A stretch of DNA of 28,126 nucleotides from DATAMF01 sp036260665 (GCA_036260665.1 DATAMF010000542.1:1-28126), one strand, 5' to 3'; positions 16,051 to 23,603 are shown, counted from the stretch's first letter. Notes: generated by a model not told the origin, from the letters alone. Program-made: numbers and translations.

Positions 16051-17457
16051 ATGCAGCCCCAACTGGTTGAACATCCTCAGCTTGGAACCGGCAAGCTGTT
16101 AAAAACATACATGGGCGGTTATGAGTGGGAAGTTGAATTTGATTCAGGCCGCCGTTTCAGGCTGCCCGCCCGCGAATTTGAAATAGAAACTGTCACGATC
16201 TGGCAGCAAAGCCAGCCGCCTGCGGCCTCACCGCTGACTCAGTCGCGCCCGGTCGTGTTGGACAGAGACCAGTTTCGCGCCCGGCAGACGCTTGAAGCGC
16301 TGCGGTTTGGCATTGTCCCTGTGCAAGATGTTGAAACGCTTACCATCGGCCTTGAAGCCGAAAGTGTCAGCCTAAACCGGGCATTAGCGCGCAGCAAAGA
16401 GCGCGGTGGGGATGTGCAGGCCGTTATTGGCGATTATGGTTTTGGGAAAAGTCATTTCATTGAACTGGCGGCGCGGCGTGCGTTGCGCGAAAACTTTATC
16501 GTGGCGACGGCTAGCCTGGATTTGCTCGAAGTGCCACCCGGCAAACCATTGGAAATATATCGAGCTTTAACTGCTGCTATGCGTTATCCCGATAGTCATG
16601 AACGCGGCCTGCGCCCACTCTTTGCCAAAGTGCAGGAAAACCCCTCCGCTGTGCGCCAGTTTGTTGGGCAGTCTCCCATACCAGATTTTTGCCCTTTATC
16701 TATCGCCGTTTCCGCTGCTGCCGATTGTGCTACTCAAGCCGCTTATGACGACCTGATTTTGTGGATCAGCGGCCACATCAAACCCACCGCTGATCTCAAA
16801 AGCTGCATCAGGAAACCACCAAGTCTATATGCTGTTGGTGAGGTGGCTCGCCAATATTCCTATCTGCTGACCGGGATCAGCGTGTTAGCCACCCTGTTCG
16901 GATACAGCGGGTTAGCGATCTTGATTGACGAGTCCGAACACTATTCACTGCTTAGGGCGCGGCAGCGTGGGCGTGCCGATGCGTTCTTCCAGGCGATGAT
17001 CTGTGGTGCATTGGGTTTCAATAATGGGCGGATTGATCCCAACCACATCCCCGAACATGCTCGTGCCGATTACCCCGTGATGTTTGCCAGCAACCCACAC
17101 CTGTTCTTTTTATTCGCGCTGACCGAGAGCGAGAACCGGATGCCGGTCGATAGCTGGTTGGCTCCGACGCAAATTGTGCGCCTGGATGATCGTTTTATCG
17201 AAAAAGACATTCGCAAATTTTTCAATACTTTGCTCGATTATCACGGACTTGCCTACGGTTACACATTTGATAATGGGCGCTACAGTGAGGTTCTCTCAGC
17301 GATGCCTGGATTATTATCGCGGGCGCTTAGTCAGCATCGTATCAACCTGCGTGAATTGATCCGCACCGCCGTGACTGTTTGCGATCTGCTTTACCTGCAT
17401 GACGACTATTTGCCGGGGGTCGCAATGCAAGAAGTGGCACAAGGATTGAATATGTGA
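16051..17457 (+). CDS. BrxC/BrxD-type P-loop ATPase, second paralogue, with N-terminal SH3/Tudor-like domain
   Basis: 468 residues. Residues ~7-46 (EHPQLGTGKLLKTYMGGYEW, then VEFDSGRRFRLPAREFE) look like the small beta-barrel found at the C-terminus of UvrD/PcrA helicases and in CarD-like proteins, which contacts RNA polymerase or nucleic acid. The ATPase follows: Walker A AVIGDYGFGKSHFI with GDYGFGKS at 127-134 and Walker B LAILIDESEHYS with Asp293-Glu294. Later blocks include NPHLFFLFALTESEN and an arginine-rich helix RALSQHRINLRELIR. GAGGT lies eight bases before the ATG. The last codons overlap the helicase start as GTGA, so the two proteins should be made in step. It differs enough from the first ATPase to be an old paralogue, not a recent copy. 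Confidence 0.85.
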   Translation: MQPQLVEHPQLGTGKLLKTYMGGYEWEVEFDSGRRFRLPAREFEIETVTIWQQSQPPAASPLTQSRPVVLDRDQFRARQTLEALRFGIVPVQDVETLTIGLEAESVSLNRALARSKERGGDVQAVIGDYGFGKSHFIELAARRALRENFIVATASLDLLEVPPGKPLEIYRALTAAMRYPDSHERGLRPLFAKVQENPSAVRQFVGQSPIPDFCPLSIAVSAAADCATQAAYDDLILWISGHIKPTADLKSCIRKPPSLYAVGEVARQYSYLLTGISVLATLFGYSGLAILIDESEHYSLLRARQRGRADAFFQAMICGALGFNNGRIDPNHIPEHARADYPVMFASNPHLFFLFALTESENRMPVDSWLAPTQIVRLDDRFIEKDIRKFFNTLLDYHGLAYGYTFDNGRYSEVLSAMPGLLSRALSQHRINLRELIRTAVTVCDLLYLHDDYLPGVAMQEVAQGLNM

Positions 17458-19526
17458 GCGACCTCCAAGATCGGTTGGTGCTCAAAGCCAAGTTGCGGCG
17501 CACCTGGCCCGCTTTTTTTGAGCGGCATGGCAGTTTCACGCCGGTCCAGTTGGCGGCGATTCCGCCTATTCTTGGTGGCAAAAATGTGGTGATTTGTGCG
17601 CCCACTGCGCAGGGGAAAACAGAAGCCGCCGTCGCTCCGCTCATTGAATGCCATTGTTCTCATGATGCATCTGGCTTAGTGCTGCTGTACCTGACGCCCA
17701 CGCGCGCACTGGCAAACGATCTGCTCAACCGGCTGGAAACAGCTTTAGCGTCTTTGTATGTCTCGCTGGCAATCAAAACCCACGATCAAAGTACACTCAA
17801 TCCACAGCGCCCGGCCCAGGTCTTGATTGCGACGCCTGAATCGGTGGATTCGCTGCTTACATCGCAAGCGCCGATTTTTGCCGGGCTGCGCGCCATCGTG
17901 CTGGATGAACTGCACCTCTTTGATGGTACACCGCGCGGTGATCAACTGCGGATGGTTTTGAATCGGCTGCGGCGCATCCGAGAGTATGCGTTTTCAGTCG
18001 GCTATGCGCCGGGTGCTGTTATGCAGTATGCCGCACTCTCCGCGACCTTGCCCGAACCTGAGTCAACGGCTGCTCGTTATTTTCCGGTTGATCAAGTGGT
18101 GCAAATCGCAGGCCAGCGTCTGCTTGAAGCAGAGTTGATTTCGATGTTACCCGAATCGGCAGAGGCGTTGGTGAGCTATCTGTTCACTTTTCGGGCTAAA
18201 GGGTGGCACAAAGCCCTGGTGTTCTGTAACAGCCGCGCCGAAGTCGAAACCTATGCCGCCGCGATCCGGCAGAATTCGCCTTTTGGTGATGCTGTGTATG
18301 TGCATTATTCCAATATTGCATCGTCGCGCCGCCGCGAGATTGAACAGCAGTTTGCTAGTACTGAGGTGGCTCTGTGCTGCGCCACCAGCACATTGGAACT
18401 GGGTATTGATATTGGCGATATTGACGTAGTGCTGCTGGTTGGGCCGCCGGGGGATGTATCATCCTTTTTTCAACGGGTCGGTCGTGGGAACCGCCGGGCG
18501 CGGATGATTCATGTGGCGTGTTTTTACCGGACACCGCTCGAACGATTGGTTTTTGAGACGCTGTGTGCGGCTCTGCTTGTTCCGGCTGGTGAACCCTCTT
18601 CTGCGTTCCGGTCATCGGTTGCCATCCAACAAATCTTTAGTTCGCTCAAACAAAGCCCGACAGCTTCGGTGCGTTTGAATGAGCTATCCGAATTATTCGA
18701 TGGGATGTTAACATCAGTTGATTTAGCAGCGATCCTGGGGGAGTTGCAGCTTCGCGGTTATTTGAAGCCTGGCCGACCTGGCGAATGGAGACCGGACGAA
18801 AAGCTCAATAATTTATTTGATCAGCAGGCCAGCTCGACGTGTGAACTCAGTATTTACAGCAACATTCAGAACCGCACTGCCCGACAGATCGAAATTCGGG
18901 ACCAGCATACCCGTCAAACGGTCGCCCGTGTGGATGCTCTGTGGCTCAATCGGCCCGCCCTGACTTTAGAAGGTCGCCCGATCACCGTCGAATGGGTAGA
19001 GGGAGAAGCGGCCTGGATCACGACCACCCAGGGCGAGAGGACTGTTCCACAATTATCTTACCGCGCTGCTCAAAAACATTTGTCTTACGATCTAGCCCGG
19101 CGACTCCCGCTTCAGCTTGGCCTAGCGGCAGGTGATGCTCCGCTGATCGTTACGGCGGAGGGGCGGTGGTGGTTTCACTGGTTGGGGGATTTATATGGGC
19201 GGGTGCTGCTCGATTTGTTGAATTACCGTATTCGTGTGATCGAAACGCCACAACCGGGACTCTGCCTGCGGTTGGAAGATGTTGAAACCTTCGCTGTACC
19301 GATATGGACCGCTGCACAGGTTAGCCGTTATCTCGAAGATCATTATTGCAACCTGGAGCGAATGTTAGATTTGGGACCGTTCCAACACTTTCTGCCTGTC
19401 TCTTTGCGGCGACGCGCAATAATTGAGCAGGTTAATGTTCCCCGTTTCCTGCAGGCACTGGCTGCTTTGCACCTCCTGAGTACAGTCGGCGATTTGACGC
19501 AATCTCTATCGAGTTTACTCGCCTGA
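17454..19526 (+). CDS. Lhr-like superfamily 2 helicase
   Basis: 690 residues from GTG 17454, overlapping the previous stop. All helicase motifs are visible: Q-motif FTPVQLAAIP at 28, motif I CAPTAQGKTEAA with GKT at 54-56, Ia TPTRALAND at 81, II DELH at 151-154, III SATL at 196, IV ALVFCNSRAEVE near 254, V TSTLELGIDIG at 311 and VI QRVGRGNRR at 340-348. The TSTLELGIDIG and GRGNRR forms point to the Lhr group, 3'-5' DNA translocases, to which BrxHI of type 2 BREX belongs. About 300 further residues follow, probably winged-helix and accessory domains. With two BrxC/D-type ATPases upstream, it probably works with them on DNA. It is the last gene of the module. Confidence 0.88.
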   Translation: MSDLQDRLVLKAKLRRTWPAFFERHGSFTPVQLAAIPPILGGKNVVICAPTAQGKTEAAVAPLIECHCSHDASGLVLLYLTPTRALANDLLNRLETALASLYVSLAIKTHDQSTLNPQRPAQVLIATPESVDSLLTSQAPIFAGLRAIVLDELHLFDGTPRGDQLRMVLNRLRRIREYAFSVGYAPGAVMQYAALSATLPEPESTAARYFPVDQVVQIAGQRLLEAELISMLPESAEALVSYLFTFRAKGWHKALVFCNSRAEVETYAAAIRQNSPFGDAVYVHYSNIASSRRREIEQQFASTEVALCCATSTLELGIDIGDIDVVLLVGPPGDVSSFFQRVGRGNRRARMIHVACFYRTPLERLVFETLCAALLVPAGEPSSAFRSSVAIQQIFSSLKQSPTASVRLNELSELFDGMLTSVDLAAILGELQLRGYLKPGRPGEWRPDEKLNNLFDQQASSTCELSIYSNIQNRTARQIEIRDQHTRQTVARVDALWLNRPALTLEGRPITVEWVEGEAAWITTTQGERTVPQLSYRAAQKHLSYDLARRLPLQLGLAAGDAPLIVTAEGRWWFHWLGDLYGRVLLDLLNYRIRVIETPQPGLCLRLEDVETFAVPIWTAAQVSRYLEDHYCNLERMLDLGPFQHFLPVSLRRRAIIEQVNVPRFLQALAALHLLSTVGDLTQSLSSLLA

Positions 19527-20118
19527 CAGATTTTTTGTCGCTGAATTTTGTCTAATGCGGCTCGGTCCGGACTTGAGATTTGTGCGATTGATTTTGGCTT
19601 TGGTTATTTTGATTTGGGTGAATGCCCAGTTCCAAAGTTTGACTTTCGATGGTGTCTATGGTATTCTCGGAAAATCGAGGCAGGTAAAGATAACTTACAT
19701 AACACAGATTTATTTTATTATGCAAATATTAGCAATATCTTCTGGGACGTAGAGAGAACCTGTACTTTTCTTTGAGAAAAAAACTAAGGTTTATGCGTGA
19801 ATGCTGAGCTTCAGAGATAATTGGAGTTCAGTTTTCTTGTTCGTATCTTTCACAATCGGATGCAATCTGTAGCGCGAGATAATATGATTCTCGTTCCATA
19901 GCTCCCCGAATGTTGATATCCCATGTTGGAAGGGCGGAGTATGCCTCGTGAATGCTTTCCTACGCCGCCGGGGCAATTGTTCGCCCTGGATTTGAATGGT
20001 CATCATCACAGCGCACTCCTAATCATTCCTGCTCACGTAGAGTTTACCGCGGCGAACCTTTCTTAAAGTATACGCGCGCTTAAAAACTAATCACAAGATT
20101 TCGGCTGCCTGAAATACA
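19527..20118. other. AT-richer stretch without a confident gene
   Basis: Downstream of the helicase the base composition drops in GC. Two overlapping open frames of ~65-75 codons at 19548-19775 have no good ribosome-binding site and no recognisable product. The only ORF with a usable Shine-Dalgarno is the minus-strand one at 19791-20006, listed separately. No terminator hairpin with a T-tract was found after the helicase. Confidence 0.35.
19791..20006 (-). CDS. Possible small basic protein, unrecognised
   Basis: A 71-codon ORF on the minus strand starting MMTIQIQGEQLPRRRRKAFT. AGGAG lies nine bases before the ATG at 20006 (a second ATG follows at once). It is basic near the N-terminus, has no membrane helix, and I know no homologue. 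It points towards the helicase gene. The ribosome-binding site is its only support, so it could be chance. Confidence 0.25.
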   Translation of the reverse strand: MMTIQIQGEQLPRRRRKAFTRHTPPFQHGISTFGELWNENHIISRYRLHPIVKDTNKKTELQLSLKLSIHA

Positions 20119-20437
20119 ATGGTGGGGCCTTACCTGCCTAAGCATAGCATTCCAGTCGAAGTCAACCGGCAAGTCGATGAGATCGTGGAACGTTTCAACG
20201 ATGTGATTATTCAAAATGGACACCGTTTTTTGAGACGCACTATCGGGGATCTGGACCGGCGCGACGGGCACATCATCTCGCCGCGAGGGCGTATCAAATA
20301 CGCCGGTTCGATGGACGAGTGGGAATTTGCGGTCTTCAAATATAGTTCGGAAACCTATGATCCCGATGAATGGATGTTTCCCGGTTCACAATATCTCAAT
20401 GGCAGGGTTGAAGGCCTGTGTTCAGGCTTATCCGTAG
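20119..20437 (+). pseudogene. Small conserved hypothetical protein with a disrupted 3' end
   Basis: About 100 residues read cleanly from MVGPYLPKHSIPVEVNRQVD through RIKYAGSMDEWEFAVFKYSS and YDPDEWMFPGSQYLNGRVEG. This resembles small cytoplasmic proteins I recall next to SWIM-zinc-finger genes in Chloroflexota, which end in VEG...AYP-stop. Here the frame runs on into the next gene (to 20592), whereas the ending CVQAYP-stop occurs in the neighbouring frame with TAG at 20435-20437. A small deletion near 20412-20418 would explain this. The SWIM gene start ATG is ten bases on. Function unknown. If the shift is a sequencing error the gene is whole. Confidence 0.55.
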
Positions 20438-20446
20438 CGGAGTCGC

Positions 20447-21800
20447 ATGATGTCCTCTGTGTCTCTGGCCCAAATTCGCGCGCGTGCCACAGAGCAAAGT
20501 TTCGCACGCGGCGAAAGTTACTACCACAGCGGCGTTATTTTCGACACCGTCCGACGCGGCAGCGAGATCGAAGGTCGGTGCGAGGGGTCTGACTATGCCC
20601 CTTATCATATTCGTGTGATACTGGATGACACAGGCGACGTTGACGCCGCGTCTTGTATCTGCCCGTATGACTGGGGCGGGAATTGCAAACATATCGTCTC
20701 CCTGTTGCTGACATATCTTCGCAAACCGGAGTTATTTGAAGCGCGTGAGCCGGTTCAGGACGCCCTCTCGGCGCGCAGCAAAGAAGATCTGATTGCGCTG
20801 ATCCGCCAGATGGTTGAGTTGTATCCCGATTTGCAAGCGTTCATCGACCGGCCCGTCCTTGGACAACAGCCCCAACATCAGCCGGTGGACACCGAACCAT
20901 TCCGGCGTGAACTGCGCCGGGCAGTGCGCACCTTTGGTGAATGGGGGGATCGCACGGCGGAACATACCGTCTACTCGGTGGCCAATGCTGCCGAACGTTT
21001 TCAGGGGCGGGCGATTGGCGCAGCGCGTGCGTGATCTACCGGGCAATCATTGAGGAAAGTTTGCTCGAAGATCACTATCCGGTGGATGGCGAGGGCGAAT
21101 TTGTCATGGCACTCAATGATGTACTGGAGCATTTGGCGGAATGCTTGGAGCAGGACGAACTTGCCCAGGACGACACTGAGCGCCGGGCCATCCTGGACCG
21201 CTTGCTGGATGCGTACATCTGAGACATCGACATGGGCGGGTACGGACTGAGCGATGGTGTGATGGCCGAGACACTGCTTGAACATGTCAAGCAAAACGAT
21301 CTTCCCTCTATCCGCGAACGCATTCAGGCTGCCCAACGGCGCAAAGCTGAATCGAAGTATGGGCAGTGGGGCGTGGAAGCCTATGAGAGCTTCCTGATTC
21401 AACTCGACGTGCTGGACAACACCGACCCAGAAATGACTCTTCAGCGGCTGCGCGAGCAGGGATTGTATCGGTTGTTATTCGGCAAACTGCTGTCGATGGA
21501 GCGCACCGAGGATGCTGTTGCGGTGGTGACCGAGCACCTCACCACTCCTTATGAGCGGCTTCAGGTTCTGCCAACATTGAGCGCTGCCGGGCATGATGAT
21601 ACAGCAGTACGTCTGGCGCAAGAGACACTGAATAACCAGTTCGATGATCAACTGGCTCACTGGTTAGCCGAATGTTATACCACGCGCGGTGATCAGAACG
21701 CGCTGTTTGATCTGCGACGAGCGTGTATGCAGCACAACCCAGTGAACCATATTATGCTGCGCTCAAACAAGTTGCCGAGGGCAAGTCACCCGTCCACTAG
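20447..21800 (+). pseudogene. SWIM zinc-finger protein, disrupted by two frameshifts and a nonsense codon
   Basis: The first ~190 residues begin MMSSVSLAQIRARATEQSFA and contain the SWIM motif CxC-x7-CxH as Cys70, Cys72, Cys80, His82 (CICPYDWGGNCKH), a putative DNA- or protein-binding zinc site. The frame then breaks near 21015 and continues in another frame as GDWRSACVIYRAIIEE. It meets an in-frame TGA at 21220-21222, where AYI-stop-DIDMGGYG suggests a TGG-to-TGA change. It goes on through EAYESFLIQLDVLDN and a helical repeat region, and shifts again near 21745 to end YYAALKQVAEGKSPVH with TAG at 21798-21800. Three independent lesions make a true pseudogene more likely than sequencing error. 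SWIM proteins of this type often sit near recombination or helicase genes. Confidence 0.75.
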
Positions 21801-21849
21801 GCATAAACTCCAGTTTGACCTCCCTGTGTTCTCCTCCAGTGCTCAAAAA

Positions 21850-21993
21850 TTCCCAGATAAATCTGAACAACAGCGCGTGATTTTGCAGTTGCGCGCGCAG
21901 GGCTGGAGCTACCGCGAGATAGCGGATGAGGTGGGTCTGCATTGGACGCGGGTTGGGCAGATTGTGAAGAGCATGAGAACCAACACTGGTTAA
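21850..21993 (+). CDS. Small helix-turn-helix segment, copy 1
   Basis: A stretch encoding SEQQRVILQLRAQGWSYREI followed by ADEVGLHWTRVGQIVKSMR. This is a good sigma-70 region 4-like helix-turn-helix (SYREIADEVGLHWTRVGQIV). It is open from about 21844 after the SWIM pseudogene and in the same frame as its middle part, but has no clear start of its own. It may be the end of a former longer gene, or of a variant SWIM protein. A second copy lies at 22635-22701 plus 23528-23572, split by an insertion sequence. The copies differ mostly at third codon positions. Confidence 0.45.
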   Translation, partial: FPDKSEQQRVILQLRAQGWSYREIADEVGLHWTRVGQIVKSMRTNTG

Positions 21994-22046
21994 TTGGTCT
22001 GCCCACTGATCATTCTGGTTAACATCGTTTTTGGGTGCGCATCACG

Positions 22047-22073
22047 TATAATCAAGAGTAAAAGAGTGAAAGG
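22047..22073 (+). promoter_or_regulatory. Promoter -10 box and ribosome-binding site of the HNH pair
   Basis: A perfect TATAAT at 22047-22052 lies 30 bases before ATG 22082, and AAGGA at 22069-22073 lies eight bases before it. No good -35 hexamer stands at the right distance (22023-22030 reads CATCGTTT), so the -10 call is moderate. Confidence 0.45.
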
Positions 22074-22081
22074 ATCCACCG

Positions 22082-22336
22082 ATGACGATTGCGCAACCCA
22101 CCTTGTTGCTCGATGAGATCACCGATTTCCTGGCATCCAGTCCAGCACCACAAGAGATCGTTTCCTTTAAGCCATCCGAAGTTCTTGAGCGGCGGGCGCT
22201 TGATTTGTTACAACTCAATCGAGAAAATCGTCTGACGATGGAAGAACGAGCCGAGATGGAAGAGTTCATGCGAATGGATCATTTCATGACTCTACTCAAA
22301 GCTAAGGCCCGTCTCAAACTGGCAGGCAAGACGTGA
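22082..22336 (+). CDS. Small antitoxin-like protein paired with an HNH gene
   Basis: 84 residues, MTIAQPTLLLDEITDFLASS through SFKPSEVLERRALDLLQLNR to LKAKARLKLAGKT. I recall this ~80-residue family, common in cyanobacteria and Chloroflexota, as the upstream partner of small HNH proteins. It is largely helical and charged, with no zinc or HTH motif. The stop overlaps the HNH start as GTGA, so the two are translated together. The pairing resembles a toxin-antitoxin layout, but I know of no proof of function. Confidence 0.7.
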   Translation: MTIAQPTLLLDEITDFLASSPAPQEIVSFKPSEVLERRALDLLQLNRENRLTMEERAEMEEFMRMDHFMTLLKAKARLKLAGKT

Positions 22337-22689
22337 CCCACGTGAGCGCTGGGTTACGCCGTGACGTGATTGAGCGGGCGGGCAACTGCTGCGAATACTG
22401 CCGGGTTAGCCAAGAAGATCGGGTGATGCCTTACGAAGTGGATCATATCATTGCCGAAAAGCATGGTGGAGCCACGACATCCGACAACTTATGCTGGAGT
22501 GGCTATCTCTGTAATGGCTACAAAGGGAGTGATATCGGTTCGATTGATTGGGAAGGTTCAGGAAAACTGACAGCACTGTTTAATCCTCGTCAGCAGAAGT
22601 GGGACGAGCATTTTCGACTTAACCTGGCAACCGCCTACATCGAAGCAGTTGCGCGCGCAGGGCTGGAGTTATCGGGAGATTGCGGATGA
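22333..22689 (+). CDS. HNH endonuclease domain protein with a replaced C-terminus
   Basis: 118 residues from GTG 22333. Zinc pair CEYC near residue 20, then the HNH core EVDHIIAEKHGGATTSDNL, then a CNGYKGSD segment and LFNPRQQKWDEHFRLN. In the family as I recall it the catalytic motif is DHI...N...C..CN; here the first Cys of that second pair region reads SGYLC, so one zinc ligand (normally C, as in SCYLCN) seems changed to Gly. After HFRLN the usual ending (about 40 residues with RLLQLNR-like blocks) is missing. The last ~15 codons read through the HTH repeat out of its frame. The gene is therefore probably 3'-truncated by a rearrangement and may be inactive. Confidence 0.75.
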   Translation: MTHVSAGLRRDVIERAGNCCEYCRVSQEDRVMPYEVDHIIAEKHGGATTSDNLCWSGYLCNGYKGSDIGSIDWEGSGKLTALFNPRQQKWDEHFRLNLATAYIEAVARAGLELSGDCG

Positions 22690-22693
22690 GGTC

Positions 22694-22701
22694 GGTTTGC
22701 A
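22694..22701 (+). repeat. Target-site duplication, left copy (GGTTTGCA)
   Basis: Direct repeat of eight bases flanking the IS1-family element; the partner is at 23520-23527. Confidence 0.85.
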
Positions 22702-23519
22702 GGTAGTGGTGAACCATTAACTGATGCATTCTTGATTGTAGTGATGAACGAATAGCCGAAAAACAATTTCATGAAACCGATCGGATTTGGAAAAGGACAG
22801 GGTTTTGCGGACAAAGCGCGCCAGGTGCTGGCGCAAGGTGTTGAACCAACGCTCAATATGAGCGGTTTGTCCGCTGTCTTTGCGCACCGACTGATGACGG
22901 TCGGTGGCGAAAATGCGCTGGTAGGCATCCCAGAAATCACTAAAGGAGTGGCAGCGCGCGTAAGGTGTAGGAAGTCGCCTCCAGAGTTGGAGACAACTAG
23001 CTTCACTGCGATCTCCAATGAAATACGCCACAATTTGCCGTGTGCGGCGACACAAGGCGACCCCGATCCACCGCTGGTTTTCTTTCTTGAGCACAAACGA
23101 CCACCCTTCATCGAGTTCCAGCACGTCATCTACCCGAGCTTCGTCGAGCGTATCGGCCAGGGGAGGCAGTTGCTTGGCCCAGTCTATCAGCCAGCGGCTC
23201 ACGGTGCGTCGCGACAATCCCAACACACGCTCAAGCCCTCGCAGGCTGATCCGTTCGAGCACCGCTCGTTTCACTTGGGTTCGCGTCTGTTCGTCATAGC
23301 CCGCGTGGGCGAACAACGTGCCATAGCGGTGGCAGTGTTTGCAGTGATATTTTTGTGCGCCTTTGTAATCGTGTCCGTTTTTTACCATCTGCTCGCTCCC
23401 GCAGCGCGGGCACTGGTGCGTTATAATGATCTGGATCATGAAAAGGTACTCTGGGTAAACTTGGCCGTTTGTCTTGGAGTGCCTTTTCATATCTCATCAG
23501 TCAAAATGTCGCCACCACC
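22702..23519. mobile_element. IS1-family insertion sequence, complete (818 bp)
   Basis: Both ends begin GGT(A/G)GTGG and share ACTGATG at positions 19-25 of each end, giving imperfect terminal inverted repeats of about 25 bases. E. coli IS1 ends are of the same form (GGTxATG...ACTGAT). The element is flanked by the 8-bp duplication GGTTTGCA, the usual size for this family. It carries one transposase ORF on the minus strand. It sits inside HTH copy 2, which is otherwise continuous, so the insertion came after that copy formed. Intact ends, duplication and ORF suggest a recent insertion. Confidence 0.92.
22717..23439 (-). CDS. IS1-family transposase (single-ORF type)
   Basis: 240 residues from the ATG giving MIQIIITHQCPRCGSEQMVK; an in-frame ATG 51 bases upstream (23490) would give 257. 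The zinc site is CPRC...CKHC, then the HTH SLRGLERVLGLSRRTVSRWL. The catalytic DDE domain has LELDEGWSF, a second Asp in the SFSDFWDAY region and Glu in HIERWFNTLRQHLARFVRKT. Unlike E. coli IS1, InsA and InsB are one frame with no programmed frameshift. It looks intact. Confidence 0.9.
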   Translation of the reverse strand: MIQIIITHQCPRCGSEQMVKNGHDYKGAQKYHCKHCHRYGTLFAHAGYDEQTRTQVKRAVLERISLRGLERVLGLSRRTVSRWLIDWAKQLPPLADTLDEARVDDVLELDEGWSFVLKKENQRWIGVALCRRTRQIVAYFIGDRSEASCLQLWRRLPTPYARCHSFSDFWDAYQRIFATDRHQSVRKDSGQTAHIERWFNTLRQHLARFVRKTLSFSKSDRFHEIVFRLFVHHYNQECIS

Positions 23520-23527
23520 GGTTTGCA
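23520..23527 (+). repeat. Target-site duplication, right copy (GGTTTGCA)
   Basis: Right-hand copy of the eight-base duplication made by the IS1-family insertion; identical to 22694-22701. Confidence 0.85.
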
Positions 23528-23603
23528 CTGGACGCGGGTGGGGCAGATCATTAAAAATGTAAGTGAGACATAGAATTGCTTCGTCAGAAAATTGGAATAC
23601 TCC

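Larger units (their letters stand above)
22635..23572 (+). pseudogene. HTH segment, copy 2, split by the IS1-family element
   Basis: Bases 22635-22701 and 23528-23572 join across the insertion to encode QLRAQGWSYREIADEVGLHW followed by TRVGQIIKNVSET and a TAG. This matches copy 1 at 21870-21970 almost residue for residue, but with many synonymous base changes. Similarity to copy 1 starts abruptly at the CAG TTG codons, so the 5' part is missing. The frame differs from that of the overlapping HNH gene. Confidence 0.65.

Noticed and set aside
13683..19526. A complete BREX or Pgl system
   Set aside because: Only BrxC/D-like ATPases and an Lhr-like helicase are present; no PglZ, PglX methylase, Lon-like BrxL or PglW kinase gene is in the window.
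19548..19775. Two overlapping short ORFs after the helicase
   Set aside because: No ribosome-binding site, no family resemblance, and two frames are open at once, as expected in an AT-rich non-coding stretch.
22771..23562. 263-codon plus-strand ORF across the IS element
   Set aside because: It is antisense to the transposase and crosses the IS end; the minus-strand ORF has the zinc, HTH and DDE motifs.
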